Source: Methanooceanicella nereidis (GTDB lineage Archaea > Halobacteriota > Methanocellia > Methanocellales > Methanocellaceae). From it: a stretch of 64,000 bases of DNA. The notes below the pieces were generated by a model. That model saw only the letters and a list, made by a program, of their open reading frames with translations, made no database searches and was not told the DNA's origin. Of the stretch, positions 43,937-53,551 are shown piece by piece. A program made the translations under genes and the position numbers. Position 1 is the first letter of the stretch. Each line of letters starts with the position of its first letter. The stretch spans positions 186,001-250,000 of the forward strand of contig NZ_PGCK01000001.1 of assembly GCF_021023085.1 (NCBI RefSeq), read 5' to 3'.

Positions 43937-44752
43937 ATGGTAAAGTTTTTAAATAGCCTTCAAACGAAGCTTACCATCAGCTTCATAATACTGATATTAG
44001 TTATTTCAAGCCTGACGTTTTTCTATACTTTTAACGAGACTAAAAGCGCTTTAAAAGAGACAATGAGAGACGAGTTGAAAGCGGTGGCAGCAGCAACCGC
44101 CACACAGATGGACGGCGATAAGGTCGCGATGCTTAAGGCGGGTGACGAGGGGACGCCTGAATTTTTGTCCATCAGGGACCAGCTATGGGCCGTACAAAAC
44201 TCTAACCCGGACATAAAATACGTGTATATCATGGCCTTGAACGGGGATGAAGTACAGTTCGTCGTAGACGGTAGCTATGGAAAGGAAGACGACGCCGCAA
44301 TGATAGGTGACGTTTATGATGAAGCTCCCGAAGACCTGATAAACGGTTTCACTGCACCGTCGGCGGACAGGGAATTTACGACCGATGAATGGGGAACATA
44401 CCTCTCCGGATATGCGCCGGTATATGATTCAAAGGGCAATTCAGTAGGCCTCGTGGGCGTAGACATGAGCAGCGACCGCGTAATAGAGAAACAAAACTTC
44501 ATCGGATACACGATATACATCATCGTAGGCCTTGCGATATTGATAGCAGGAGCAATGATAGCGTTCTTCTCAAAGACGATCATTCAGGACATAAAAAAGC
44601 TTAATGAGAACGCCAACAAGATCAGCATGGGCGACACGAACGTCATGGTAGACGTTAAGAGGAACGACGAGATAGGTGAACTGGCAGACTCTTTCGGAAG
44701 GATGGTGGCAAGCCTCAAAATAATGATGGACACAAGCTACAATGAAAAATAA
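43937..44752 (+). CDS. Cache-HAMP membrane sensor without output domain
   Basis: 271 residues. The first membrane helix is at ~13-32, an extracellular cache-like domain at ~35-185 (YVYIMALNGDEVQFVVDGSY, GTYLSGYAPVYDSKGN, GLVGVDMS), the second helix at ~190-212, and a HAMP module at ~213-262 (DIGEL-type end: KRNDEIGELADSFGRM). It stops there: no methyl-accepting, kinase or cyclase domain follows. The next gene, 13 bases downstream, may supply or recruit the output. Confidence 0.8.
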   Translation: MVKFLNSLQTKLTISFIILILVISSLTFFYTFNETKSALKETMRDELKAVAAATATQMDGDKVAMLKAGDEGTPEFLSIRDQLWAVQNSNPDIKYVYIMALNGDEVQFVVDGSYGKEDDAAMIGDVYDEAPEDLINGFTAPSADREFTTDEWGTYLSGYAPVYDSKGNSVGLVGVDMSSDRVIEKQNFIGYTIYIIVGLAILIAGAMIAFFSKTIIQDIKKLNENANKISMGDTNVMVDVKRNDEIGELADSFGRMVASLKIMMDTSYNEK

Positions 44753-44764
44753 AGGGGCCTGCAT

Positions 44765-44992
44765 ATGAGCATTTTATCTGAAAGGATACTGCAGGTGTCT
44801 ACGGTATACCTGGGCCCGGCTGCAAAGACGTTCCTGGATAGACAGACCAAACACCACATGAATGGGCTGGTATTCGACAATATAGAGAAGCAGCATCTTC
44901 CTGAGCTATGTAAATGGATCAATGTTTCAGCAGGGCTTATCATCGGCAAGGATAAATCCAGGGAATTTGCCGATAAGGTCGCTAAGCTATAG
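44765..44992 (+). CDS. Small conserved-looking protein paired with the cache-HAMP sensor
   Basis: 75 residues, soluble and helical, with the phrases VSTVYLGPAAKTFLDRQ and LCKWINVSAGLIIGKDK. No known domain. The short gap and the truncated sensor upstream suggest a two-protein signalling unit, which is inference. Confidence 0.5.
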   Translation: MSILSERILQVSTVYLGPAAKTFLDRQTKHHMNGLVFDNIEKQHLPELCKWINVSAGLIIGKDKSREFADKVAKL

Positions 44993-45170
44993 ATAATCTC
45001 TATAGCTTTTACTTTTTTATATCGTTCAATTACTTTCGGACTGGTAGGATAATCTATTATTATAGGTCCGGACAACATAAAAGAGCATCATCTGTCACCG
45101 GAGGATGCCATATCTAAACGTTTTTTAGGGTGAGCCTGTCGAAAACACAGAAGGTTCTAAAGTTGATCAT

Positions 45171-47405
45171 ATGGAAGACTGTATTAAGCTAACAGGTGCC
45201 AGAGAGCACAACCTGAAGAACATCGAACTAAAAATACCAAAGAACAAGGTCGTAGTGTTTACGGGAGTATCCGGTTCCGGCAAATCCTCCCTTGTATTCG
45301 ATACGATCTACGCGGAGGCACAGCGCCAGTTCATGGAGACGTTCAGCGCGTTCTCCCGAAGGTATTTGCCTAAGATCCCGAAGCCGAACGTCGATCGTAT
45401 CTTCAATCTCTCGCCGGCGATTCGAATAGACCAGAAACGTATGGGCGAGAACCGAAGGTCAACGGTAGGTACGGCCACTGAGATATCGACATATCTTCGC
45501 CTGTTATTCTCCAGATGCGGTACGCCGTTCATCGGCCCGTCGTTTTACTTCTCGTTCAATAACCCCGAGGGCATGTGCCCGGTATGCAGCGGGGTGGGCA
45601 GTGAGATCGATGTGGACCTGGAGCGGTTATTAGATATGGAAAGATCTCTGGCCGAAGGAGGGATACGGCACCAGTTTTACCAGCCGGGCAACATCTACTA
45701 CAAACTATACCGGGCCAGCGGTTATTTTGATGTTAACAAGCCCCTGAAAGAGTATACCAAAGAGGAAATGGACAGGCTTCTCTACAGCGGTCCTGAAAAG
45801 ATGGGTGAGGAACGCCTTGGCGGTGTGATCAACGCCACAATGGAGGGTGTCGTTACAGGGCTGAAGCGCAGGCAGTTCGGCAAAGAGGACCTGAACGAGC
45901 GCGAGGCTAAATTTTTCAAGGTCACGACATGTAAAGCGTGCAACGGCACAAGGATCAACGACAGGGCGCGCTCTGTTACCATCAACGGAAAAAATATTGC
46001 GGAACTGGCCGCGATGGAGCTCATAGACCTTCGTGAATTCGTCGATAGTATAGAGGGACCTGTATCAGCCCCGATACTGGCACCGATCCGGTGGAGACTG
46101 GACCAGCTTATAGATATCGGCGTGGGGTACCTGTCGCTTGACCGGCCGGTAGCCACGCTCTCCGGAGGAGAGTCACAGAGGGTCAAGATGGCCAAGCAGC
46201 TTAGCTGTGACCTGGTCAACCTTGTATATGTGCTGGATGAGCCGAGCATAGGGCTTCACCCCAGGGACAACTCGAACCTTATTAAAATGCTCAAAAAGCT
46301 GAGAGATAACGATAACAGCGTCCTCGTCGTGGAGCATGATCCTGAAATAATCGAAAGCGCGGATTACGTCATAGACATCGGGCCGGGAGCGGGTACCCAT
46401 GGAGGGAACGTGATGTTCTGCGGAACTGTGGAGGAATTGAAGAGATCGTCCACAGTCACGGGAAGATATCTTGAGCAGAGACACGGGAACGGGTATAAGA
46501 GGAGAGCTCCGACAGGATACATGGAGATCAAGGATGCCACGCTTCATAACCTGAAGAACGTCTCGGTAAAGATACCGGCCGGGGTCTTCGTCTGCGTTAC
46601 AGGCGTCGCAGGTTCCGGTAAAAGCACCCTCATAAACGACATCTTTACTTATGAGCATCCGGACGCGGTCATCATCGATCAGTCTGCCCTTGGAAGGTCG
46701 AGCAGGTCGAACCCGGCTACTTATACAGGTATGTTCGACGATATACGGTCGATCTTCGCAGTGACTAACGATACTAAGCCGAACCTGTTCAGCTTTAACT
46801 CAGAAGGGGCATGCCCCAAGTGTAAAGGTTCCGGGTTCATCGAGGTCGAGATGCACTTCCTGGATAGCGTAAAGATCACGTGCAGCGAATGTAAAGGGAA
46901 AAGATATACTGCTGAAGTCCTTGAATACAAGTATAAAGGAAAGGACATCTCGGAAGTGCTTGAGATGACGGTCGATGATGCCTCTGAGTTCTTTGAGGAA
47001 AAGAAGATCTTGAGTAAACTTAAGGTACTGCAGGAAGTTGGCCTGGGATACATTACTCTAGGCCAGTCCCTTAGTTCGCTCTCGGGGGGAGAAGCACAGC
47101 GTATTAAGCTGGCGAGCGAACTGCACAAGAAAGGAAATATCTATGTCATGGACGAGCCGACGACAGGGCTCCATATGTCGGACATCGACAGGCTGCTAAA
47201 GATCATCAAGAAGCTCGTGGATAAAGGTAATACGGTCATCGTCATTGAGCACAATCTAGAAGTGATGAGGCATGCCGACTGGATAATAGACATGGGTCCC
47301 GAGGGAGGAAAAAGAGGCGGGGAGATAGTTGCAGAAGGTACGCCTGAAGATATCATTAAAGTGGAGAGTTCTTACACCGGGCAGTACCTGAAAAATGTTT
47401 TATAA
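45171..47405 (+). CDS. UvrA-like ABC ATPase lacking the UvrB-binding insert
   Basis: 744 residues against ~940 for UvrA. Two ABC modules are present, each with Walker A (GVSGSGKSSLVFDT and GVAGSGKSTLIND), signature (LSGGESQR and LSGGEAQR) and Walker B (VLDEPSIGLHP and VMDEPTTGLHM). Zinc modules remain at CPVC/CKAC and CPKC/CSEC. After STVGTATEISTYLRLLFSR, where UvrA has its first zinc site and UvrB-binding domain, the chain runs directly into FSFNNPEG. This is the layout of short UvrA2-like proteins linked to drug or toxin tolerance. No uvrB or uvrC nearby. Confidence 0.85.
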   Translation: MEDCIKLTGAREHNLKNIELKIPKNKVVVFTGVSGSGKSSLVFDTIYAEAQRQFMETFSAFSRRYLPKIPKPNVDRIFNLSPAIRIDQKRMGENRRSTVGTATEISTYLRLLFSRCGTPFIGPSFYFSFNNPEGMCPVCSGVGSEIDVDLERLLDMERSLAEGGIRHQFYQPGNIYYKLYRASGYFDVNKPLKEYTKEEMDRLLYSGPEKMGEERLGGVINATMEGVVTGLKRRQFGKEDLNEREAKFFKVTTCKACNGTRINDRARSVTINGKNIAELAAMELIDLREFVDSIEGPVSAPILAPIRWRLDQLIDIGVGYLSLDRPVATLSGGESQRVKMAKQLSCDLVNLVYVLDEPSIGLHPRDNSNLIKMLKKLRDNDNSVLVVEHDPEIIESADYVIDIGPGAGTHGGNVMFCGTVEELKRSSTVTGRYLEQRHGNGYKRRAPTGYMEIKDATLHNLKNVSVKIPAGVFVCVTGVAGSGKSTLINDIFTYEHPDAVIIDQSALGRSSRSNPATYTGMFDDIRSIFAVTNDTKPNLFSFNSEGACPKCKGSGFIEVEMHFLDSVKITCSECKGKRYTAEVLEYKYKGKDISEVLEMTVDDASEFFEEKKILSKLKVLQEVGLGYITLGQSLSSLSGGEAQRIKLASELHKKGNIYVMDEPTTGLHMSDIDRLLKIIKKLVDKGNTVIVIEHNLEVMRHADWIIDMGPEGGKRGGEIVAEGTPEDIIKVESSYTGQYLKNVL

Positions 47406-47585
47406 AATATTTTCTTTTTTCCGTTTCTTTTTATTTTTAAATATTTGATAGAATAAACATCATTAACGGTTAATGTTGGCTTAGTAAACTTATTATTTTT
47501 ATAAATATCTGATAATTATTGGCTCAAAAATAATATATACTATTAATCTTTAGCTTAATTTACTCTAATTTTGGGGGGTATATAA

Positions 47586-48602
47586 ATAGATAGAAAACTA
47601 ATGATAGGTGGGGCGTTAGTCGTCGCCCTGATAATAATCCTTATAGGAGCTTTTGCATTAAACGGTAATGTCGATGACGGCCAGACAGCCTCGCCGTCTG
47701 CCACTGTATCAGTGACTCCCGAGCCGACAGTTGAGCCGACCCCGGTACCGACCCCGGCGGCTACTCCGACACCTGAGCCGACAATAACGCCGACCCCGAC
47801 CGCAAGCCCGACACCATTACCAATTCCGGGCATGCTTGGCGAGATAAGGCCGACTGACTTCGGATATGTGATAACCTGGCCGCCATCGGAAGGCTCTGAG
47901 GTTCACTGGACAACACCTGAACAGGTACAGGATGGTAAGTTCAACATAACAGTATTACTTCCGGAACTTGCAGATCAATATGAGACATCCCTGGTGGGAA
48001 GGCCTGCTATAAACTATCCTGTAGAGGGATGCCATGTAGTCATATCCAAAGATAATGGTATGGTTGACGAGGGATATACCGATGAGAACGGTAACTTTGT
48101 TTCGGATACCCTGTCTTATGGCACTTACCACATCGCATTGACATATGAGTGGGAGGAGACAAATATGTATGGCACAAGGTCGCCACCCGTATTTGTCTGT
48201 TATGATACTACGGAACTGAATGAGCCGGTAGAAAACAGGACATATGTACTGCATGAGCGCCCGATAGTAGAGTTTGAAGAAATCGACGAATATACCTGGT
48301 ACATGCAAGAAGATGGGATCTCGTTAGAGATATTGTTAGTGCGCTATGGAAGCACCGACGGTGAATTGACCGTAGATATTAATTACTACACTGAAGACTT
48401 TACTCTCGGAGAGGACTTTACCTTTACTGACAGGGTAACTTTTGATAGTGGAGAGTTATTTGCCAGTTTAATGGTCGATATTGATCCGTATGAATATGAG
48501 GACGGCCAGAGGACCATTGAGTTCTATATCGTAGAATCGAATGATTATACAATAGGCTTTTATGACATGTTCACGGCTAATATCAAGAACCAACCTGTAT
48601 AG
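47586..48602 (+). CDS. Surface protein with Pro/Thr linker and Calx-beta-like domain, start uncertain
   Basis: Up to 338 residues. A single N-terminal membrane anchor (GGALVVALIIILIGAFAL) is followed by a long Pro/Thr/Glu linker (~25-75), a carboxypeptidase-regulatory-like domain (VSKD-type core YTDENGNFVSDTLSYGTYHI) and a C-terminal Calx-beta-like domain (TLGEDFTFTDRVTFDSGE). ATG at 47601 is the first canonical start. GGGGGGT at 47573-47579 is instead six bases before an in-frame ATA at 47586, giving a better basic N-terminus (DRKL). Probably cell-surface exposed. Confidence 0.7.
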   Translation: MDRKLMIGGALVVALIIILIGAFALNGNVDDGQTASPSATVSVTPEPTVEPTPVPTPAATPTPEPTITPTPTASPTPLPIPGMLGEIRPTDFGYVITWPPSEGSEVHWTTPEQVQDGKFNITVLLPELADQYETSLVGRPAINYPVEGCHVVISKDNGMVDEGYTDENGNFVSDTLSYGTYHIALTYEWEETNMYGTRSPPVFVCYDTTELNEPVENRTYVLHERPIVEFEEIDEYTWYMQEDGISLEILLVRYGSTDGELTVDINYYTEDFTLGEDFTFTDRVTFDSGELFASLMVDIDPYEYEDGQRTIEFYIVESNDYTIGFYDMFTANIKNQPV

Positions 48603-48981
48603 GCCTGATCGACGATAAATGTATAAAAGAGTTATAAAATCTTTTATACATTTTATTTTTAAATATCAGGATATGTATGCATTTTTCTATAATATGTTAA
48701 ATAAGCGGTTTTGTAAAATTTTATAATATAAAATCGAAAAGGCACATACATCATATTTGATAATCAATAGGCGCATAATAGGGATCTCTATTTTTTATTG
48801 CTGATCCTTAACCAATTTGGCTTATCAATTTTTAGCGATCCTTATATAACAAAGACCGATATTGATCAAGAGTGAATATGAAACTAAACGGCTAAACCAT
48901 AGACAAATAATCTAATAAGTTAAGTTAAATTAATAATATTTATTTATATATCACGCACCATATTATTATGGGTAGAGTAGT
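48603..48981. other. AT-rich intergenic region
   Basis: Begins with the terminator listed separately. The rest is A/T-rich with a promoter-like TTTATATATC about 20-30 bases before the next gene. No gene seen. Confidence 0.4.
48618..48660 (+). terminator. Terminator hairpin
   Basis: AATGTATAAAAGA (48618-48630) and TCTTTTATACATT (48640-48652) form a perfect 13-bp stem, followed by TTATTTTT. Confidence 0.65.
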
Positions 48982-49311
48982 ATGAGGCGTATAGTGGTGA
49001 TTTTAGTTTTAATGTTAATGGCATTTAGCCTTTGCACAACTCATGCATCGGCTTTAACATTCGAAAAAGCCCCATTCATAACGTTTGGATGCACGGGATT
49101 TATGGCACCATGCGCTTACACTGACCTGCTTGTCATAGAGTTCAATAATGATCTGATTTTACATGAATACAATGCAGGAACAGCCATATCATTCTCCGAA
49201 ATAGAGACAAACAGCCCTTGTAACATACTGGTCATGCCTACGATAATCCAGGGCACCAGCGAGAATCTTGTCGGCACACATTCATATTTCTATTCCGACG
49301 TGTTCGTATAG
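48982..49311 (+). CDS. Small exported protein
   Basis: 109 residues. The signal peptide is MRRIVVILVLMLMAFSLC then TTHASA. The mature part has cysteines in FGCTGFMAPCAYTD and SPCNILV that could form disulfides. No family recognised. It is the size and style of the other small exported protein at 34836 but not clearly homologous. Confidence 0.5.
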   Translation: MRRIVVILVLMLMAFSLCTTHASALTFEKAPFITFGCTGFMAPCAYTDLLVIEFNNDLILHEYNAGTAISFSEIETNSPCNILVMPTIIQGTSENLVGTHSYFYSDVFV

Positions 49312-49339
49312 CCCTGATACACATATCACTTGTTCAAGG

Positions 49340-49828
49340 CTAATATTCATAGCCGAAAGCCCGTACACCCATATTGATATTATTCCCGGCGATCTGCAAC
49401 CCCACCAGCCTCATATACACCGTAGTCGACACGGCATCAGGAGGCTCGTAGATAAGGTCTGGCAAACGGTTCAGAGACCAGAGATACGGGGCATTGTTCG
49501 CGGTTATGTCCGCAGCCAGGAAATTCCTTTGAGTATATTGTACGTCGTCAGCCTTCAGGCCGGTATCGAGAGCAGCAATGCTTCCGTTGCCTATTCCCAG
49601 GTTCCCGATAACTTTAGTGCCGTTCCAGTTCACGATAGCATAACTGGCAGTGCCCGGTATCTTTGAATCGGCAGGAGCGAACTCCGACGCGTTCGTGTTG
49701 AGTATTTTCCAGATGTCTGCCCTTGCATTCGCATTTATTATAGCGGGGGATAAAGGTATACAGAGCACTGAGAAAACGATAAAATTGACTAAAAGTATAT
49801 TGAACGCTATTTTCAATATATCTTTCAT
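49340..49828 (-). CDS. Exported hypothetical protein
   Basis: 162 residues from the ATG at 49828. One N-terminal hydrophobic segment (KIAFNILLVNFIVFSVLCI) acts as signal or anchor. The rest is a soluble, beta-rich domain (SYAIVNWNGTKVIGNLGIG, TVYMRLVGLQIAGNN). No family recognised. Convergent with the small exported protein. Confidence 0.5.
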   Translation of the reverse strand: MKDILKIAFNILLVNFIVFSVLCIPLSPAIINANARADIWKILNTNASEFAPADSKIPGTASYAIVNWNGTKVIGNLGIGNGSIAALDTGLKADDVQYTQRNFLAADITANNAPYLWSLNRLPDLIYEPPDAVSTTVYMRLVGLQIAGNNINMGVRAFGYEY

Positions 49829-50082
49829 ATTAGGTAGATTTGTCTGGCATTGTTTTATATTTAAATATAATAAATAGCACCTTGAATACCTATTTTCCAT
49901 ATAATCATTATTTAAGTTTGAGCGGTTTTTCCCCTGGCATTGACCTATTTAGACTTTAGATATATAGTTATTTTTTAAAAATATAATAAATAACAACAGT
50001 GTTACTTCGGGGAATGTATGACAGACCGATCAGGATATAAAACGGAATACAGTATTAGCGAGTGAATTGTCAGTACTATGGC

Positions 50083-50202
50083 TTATTTTCGACCATATTT
50101 GTTTTTAAGATAGTATAATACTGCAATGAACCCCAGAAAAATCGCAAATAACAGGATAGCGGTCAGATTCGTCCCGACGTCGAATGTAATGGCTTCCATC
50201 AT
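50083..50202 (-). CDS. Tiny single-pass membrane protein (39 aa)
   Basis: A short frame reading MMEAITFDVGTNLTAILLF then a helix end and the basic tail YYLKNKYGRK. The acidic, polar N-terminus and basic C-terminus fit an outside-in single helix. GGGGGTC lies ten bases upstream of the ATG. No homologue recognised. Confidence 0.4.
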   Translation of the reverse strand: MMEAITFDVGTNLTAILLFAIFLGFIAVLYYLKNKYGRK

Positions 50203-50364
50203 CTTTAATTAGACCCCCATAAATTACTTATTAAAAACTTAATGTTCCAACCATTATAATAATAATGTTCAAGAAGAATTCAATATACGGATATTTCATA
50301 GTATTATTCAATAAGAAGATTTATTAAGGTCAAAGGCTACTATACAAAACACCTCAGTCTAAAT

Positions 50365-50449
50365 GCGGGGATTGCCAAGCCAGGTCAAAGGCGTAGGGCT
50401 TAGGACCCTATCTCGAAGGAGTTCGTGCGTTCGAATCGCACTCCCCGCA
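50365..50449 (+). tRNA. tRNA-Leu (TAG)
   Basis: Acceptor GCGGGGA pairs with TCCCCGC. The anticodon loop is CTTAGGA (TAG), there is a long variable arm as expected of Leu, and the T-arm is GCGTTCGAATCGC. Discriminator A at 50449. CCA is not encoded. Its 3' 72 bases recur at 54486-54557, marking it as an integration target. Confidence 0.93.
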
Positions 50450-50450
50450 C
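50379..50450. repeat. Left copy of 72-bp direct repeat (attachment-site-like)
   Basis: The 3' part of tRNA-Leu, from GCCAGGTCAAAGG to CCCCGCAC, is repeated at 54486-54557 with one mismatch (CCCTATC here, CCCTGTC there). This is the usual footprint of tRNA-targeting integration. Confidence 0.7.
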
Positions 50451-50685
50451 TTCAAACCCAAATACTAAGACCTTATTTTATACCAAAATCTGCTTTTTTA
50501 ATAGTTCAGTATACAAACTTTTTAATCAATACCCCTCTCAAGCCATTCAAAGCTGATAACCCAATGATCTTTGTTATCAATAGAAATCAAATACACCTAT
50601 TTTACCATTTTTCAGAGTTCGAAATATTCTTCAAGATACCATTAGCAAAAAGATTATCTTGCCAAAATATTATAAATTCTTTCTT

Positions 50686-52056
50686 ATGGAAGAATACGTG
50701 GATAAGCTTTTCCAGATCAAAGAGTTTCTCCAGAATAAGCATCCTGCGCGCTTGTCCATATCGGCCATATCAAGAGAAATGGGCATGAGAAGAAGCTCGG
50801 TCTCTAAATATCTGGACATACTCCAGCTGACCGGTGACGTGACAATGGTGCCTTTCGGGAAGTCTAAATTATTCACCATATCCCAGAGAGTCCCGTATAA
50901 CGCGATTTTTGACATATCTCCGAGCGATATTATCATTCTGAACTCTCGAGGACACGTCGAGATGGTCAACAAAAAATTTGCCGCAGACTTCGAGATCGAC
51001 CATGTGAATAAGATAATCGGACATAACATATGCGAACTCGGGCTAAAAGTCTTTTCGGACCCTGTGATACAAAAAAACATTCGCCGGCTTATCAGCGGAG
51101 AACTGTACATCAAGGAAATGCAGTATATAGAGGAAAAAACGAACCAGGTCTATTACTTAAAGTTCTTGCAGACCGTATCGAACCAGGGCGGCCAGCACGT
51201 GCTTATCAACGTGGATAATATCACTTCCCAGATACTAAAAGACGAGGCTTTCACGATCCTCGATAAAAGGCTGCGGACCATATTCGATGAGGTTCCCAGC
51301 GGGATCATGTTTTTCCGGGCGGATGGTACGATCTTGAACGCCAATCCCGCTTCCATGAGCCTTTTCGGTATAAAGAGGATCCAGGACCTGATCAGCATCA
51401 ACATCTTTGATTTCATATGCACGAAGGACAAGATCATGGGACTGATCAAAGCAGGCAAGGTCGCTGAGATCGACATAGGATGTGACTTCGATGTATTGAA
51501 AAGTGTTAAAAAGATCCCGACGATCAAATCTGGTGTGTCTTATTTTGACGTCGTGTTCACTCCGATCACCACTCATGATAATGATCGCGACCAGAAAGAG
51601 TACGTGATCATGTTCAAGGACATCACGGCGGAAAAGATGGTCGAAAAGGAGCTGAGGTTCAAAGAGTCGCGGTACAGGTCGTTCTTCGACAATACCTGTA
51701 ACGGCATGTTGATCATACAGCCGATCGAAAGAGGAGAGGACTATATAGTAAAGGACATCAATCATGCGACCGAGACCATTTTACGGATAAAAAAAGAGGA
51801 TATCATTGGCAAAAGGATTTTCCGGGAATGGCCGGACCTGCTTGATTTCGGAGTGCGCGAGTCGTTGAAGCGTATAAATTTCACTGAACAGCCTGAGGTC
51901 TTATCCCCCCTGAAATATGTTATCGGGGAGAATGAGCCATGGTGCTCTCATTATGTCTTTAAGCTACCTTCGGGGGAGATCGCATCTTTCATGATCGACG
52001 TTACTGACGAGATGAAAGCGGAGTCGATATCAATAACGAAGGCATGCAATATATGA
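50686..52056 (+). CDS. HTH-PAS sensor-regulator
   Basis: 456 residues. An N-terminal winged helix (~15-70, LSISAISREMGMRRSSVSKY) binds DNA. It is followed by three PAS-like domains at ~75-185, ~195-330 (IFDEVPSGIMFFRADGTILN) and ~335-450 (YRSFFDNTCNGMLIIQP). No kinase or output enzyme is present, so it likely converts a sensed ligand or redox state into transcription control. I use the ATG at 50686. It lies in the segment bounded by the tRNA-Leu repeats and may control the alcohol dehydrogenase gene downstream. Confidence 0.78.
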   Translation: MEEYVDKLFQIKEFLQNKHPARLSISAISREMGMRRSSVSKYLDILQLTGDVTMVPFGKSKLFTISQRVPYNAIFDISPSDIIILNSRGHVEMVNKKFAADFEIDHVNKIIGHNICELGLKVFSDPVIQKNIRRLISGELYIKEMQYIEEKTNQVYYLKFLQTVSNQGGQHVLINVDNITSQILKDEAFTILDKRLRTIFDEVPSGIMFFRADGTILNANPASMSLFGIKRIQDLISINIFDFICTKDKIMGLIKAGKVAEIDIGCDFDVLKSVKKIPTIKSGVSYFDVVFTPITTHDNDRDQKEYVIMFKDITAEKMVEKELRFKESRYRSFFDNTCNGMLIIQPIERGEDYIVKDINHATETILRIKKEDIIGKRIFREWPDLLDFGVRESLKRINFTEQPEVLSPLKYVIGENEPWCSHYVFKLPSGEIASFMIDVTDEMKAESISITKACNI

Positions 52057-52558
52057 CTGGAATTATAGATCTATTGAACGCCAATGAGACCCGGCCACAT
52101 ATTGTTACTTATATTGGCGTTCAATAGAAACGGAGTACTGAAAAGCCACTGATGAATTGCATAATCTTATGCTCATATCTATTTTCCTGCCGATAATCTA
52201 AACTGCCGCCAAATACTACGATTTTTCATATAAGCTTATAATTATTCCCTGTGGTATCCTTGATTAGCCATGGATATTTAATTCTTTGGCGTTCAATAAT
52301 CCAAACGATTATATAAACACCATACATAAGCTATAAACAGGCAATAGCCTAAAGGTACGCGATAAAACACATTTAAAAGCGGGAAGATCAACAGTAATTC
52401 GATCCCGACAAACCGCCTCAATGCTGTAGAGAAAGAATGACGGTTGATACGATCCCAATGATGTTATTCGATACCTAATAGTAATAGATTTTGGTTATCG
52501 AATGATATCCGTCCACGAACAATGTAGCTTTATCGTGTTCATACGGAGGAAAAATTCT
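52057..52558. promoter_or_regulatory. Intergenic region with repeated TTGGCGTTCAATA sites
   Basis: The ~500-bp gap before adf contains a perfect 15-bp inverted repeat (52071-52085 and 52113-52127) whose arms end in TTGGCGTTCAATA, and a third single copy at 52286-52298. The first pair may be the terminator of the PAS gene. The third could be an operator. Confidence 0.45.
52071..52127. repeat. 15-bp perfect inverted repeat
   Basis: CTATTGAACGCCAAT (52071-52085) and ATTGGCGTTCAATAG (52113-52127), loop of 27 bases, placed 15 bases after the HTH-PAS stop codon. Confidence 0.65.
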
Positions 52559-53551
52559 ATGAAGACGAAAATCGGCTATTTCGCATCTGTGGAACAGTAC
52601 AAGCCAATGGATGCGCTTAAACAATCGGTAAGAGCGGAGAACGTGGGTTTTGATTCTATATGGGTGGACGATCATTTCCATCCATGGTACCACACGGGCG
52701 CGGAAACAGCACATGCATGGACATGGATGGCCTCAACGCTGCAGGCAACGAAGAAGGTATTCATCTCTACATGCATCACCTGCCCCATCATCCGTTACAA
52801 CCCTGCAATCGTAGCGCAGGCGTTCGCCACGATGAGGCAAATGTACCCTGGCAGGGTAGGAGTGGCAGTGGGTGCAGGCGAGGCTATGAACGAAGTCCCC
52901 GTAACTGGAGTATGGCCGTCTGTTCCTGAGAGGCAGGAAATGACCGTCGAAGCGATTGAGGTCATGCGAAAATTATGGGAGAGCAAAGAGCCCGTATCGT
53001 TCAAAGGGAAGTACTATAAGCTCGACAAGGCGTTCATGTACACCAAGCCTACGGATGAAGTACCCCTTTACTTTAGCGGAATGGGCCCGAAAGGCGCCAG
53101 GCTCGCCGGTAAATACGGCGACCACCTCATGACTGTCGCTGCCGACCCCAAGACACTAAAGAACGTGACAGTACCGAATTTCGTTGCAGGCGCGAAGGAA
53201 GCGGGTAAAGACCCGAGCAAGATGGAACGTGCGATGCTCCTCTGGTACTCGGTCGATCCGGACTATGAGAAGGCGATCGAAGGTCTGCGTTTCTGGGCAG
53301 GATGCCTGGTCCCGTCGATGTTCAAGTATCCGGTCTATGACTCAAAGGAAGTCGAGCTGCACGCGAACCTAGTCGGCCATGACATGATCAAGAACAACTA
53401 CGTAGTTGCGACCGATGCCGAAGAACTGATCAAGCAGATAAATAAATTCAAGGATGCTGGAATCACGCACTTCTGCCTTGGGAACAGTAGCCCGAATGTA
53501 GATGCAGGGATAGACATATTCAAAGAAGTCATCCCGGCAGTAACAGAGTGA
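52559..53551 (+). CDS. adf: F420-dependent secondary alcohol dehydrogenase
   Basis: 330 residues, a bacterial-luciferase-like (LLM) F420 enzyme. From the start MKTKIGYFASVEQY through WVDDHFHPWYH, FISTCITCPIIRYNPAIVAQ, GVAVGAGEAMNEVPVTG and the end HFCLGNSS it tracks the Methanoculleus Adf sequence as I remember it, including length. Adf oxidises secondary alcohols such as 2-propanol with reduction of F420, letting some methanogens use alcohols as electron donors. The start at 52559 has CGGAGG upstream. The gene ends in a strong terminator. Confidence 0.9.
   Translation: MKTKIGYFASVEQYKPMDALKQSVRAENVGFDSIWVDDHFHPWYHTGAETAHAWTWMASTLQATKKVFISTCITCPIIRYNPAIVAQAFATMRQMYPGRVGVAVGAGEAMNEVPVTGVWPSVPERQEMTVEAIEVMRKLWESKEPVSFKGKYYKLDKAFMYTKPTDEVPLYFSGMGPKGARLAGKYGDHLMTVAADPKTLKNVTVPNFVAGAKEAGKDPSKMERAMLLWYSVDPDYEKAIEGLRFWAGCLVPSMFKYPVYDSKEVELHANLVGHDMIKNNYVVATDAEELIKQINKFKDAGITHFCLGNSSPNVDAGIDIFKEVIPAVTE

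Noticed and set aside
50363-50788. Forward frame of 141 codons over the tRNA-Leu gene
   Set aside because: It runs through the tRNA and into the HTH-PAS gene in another frame.
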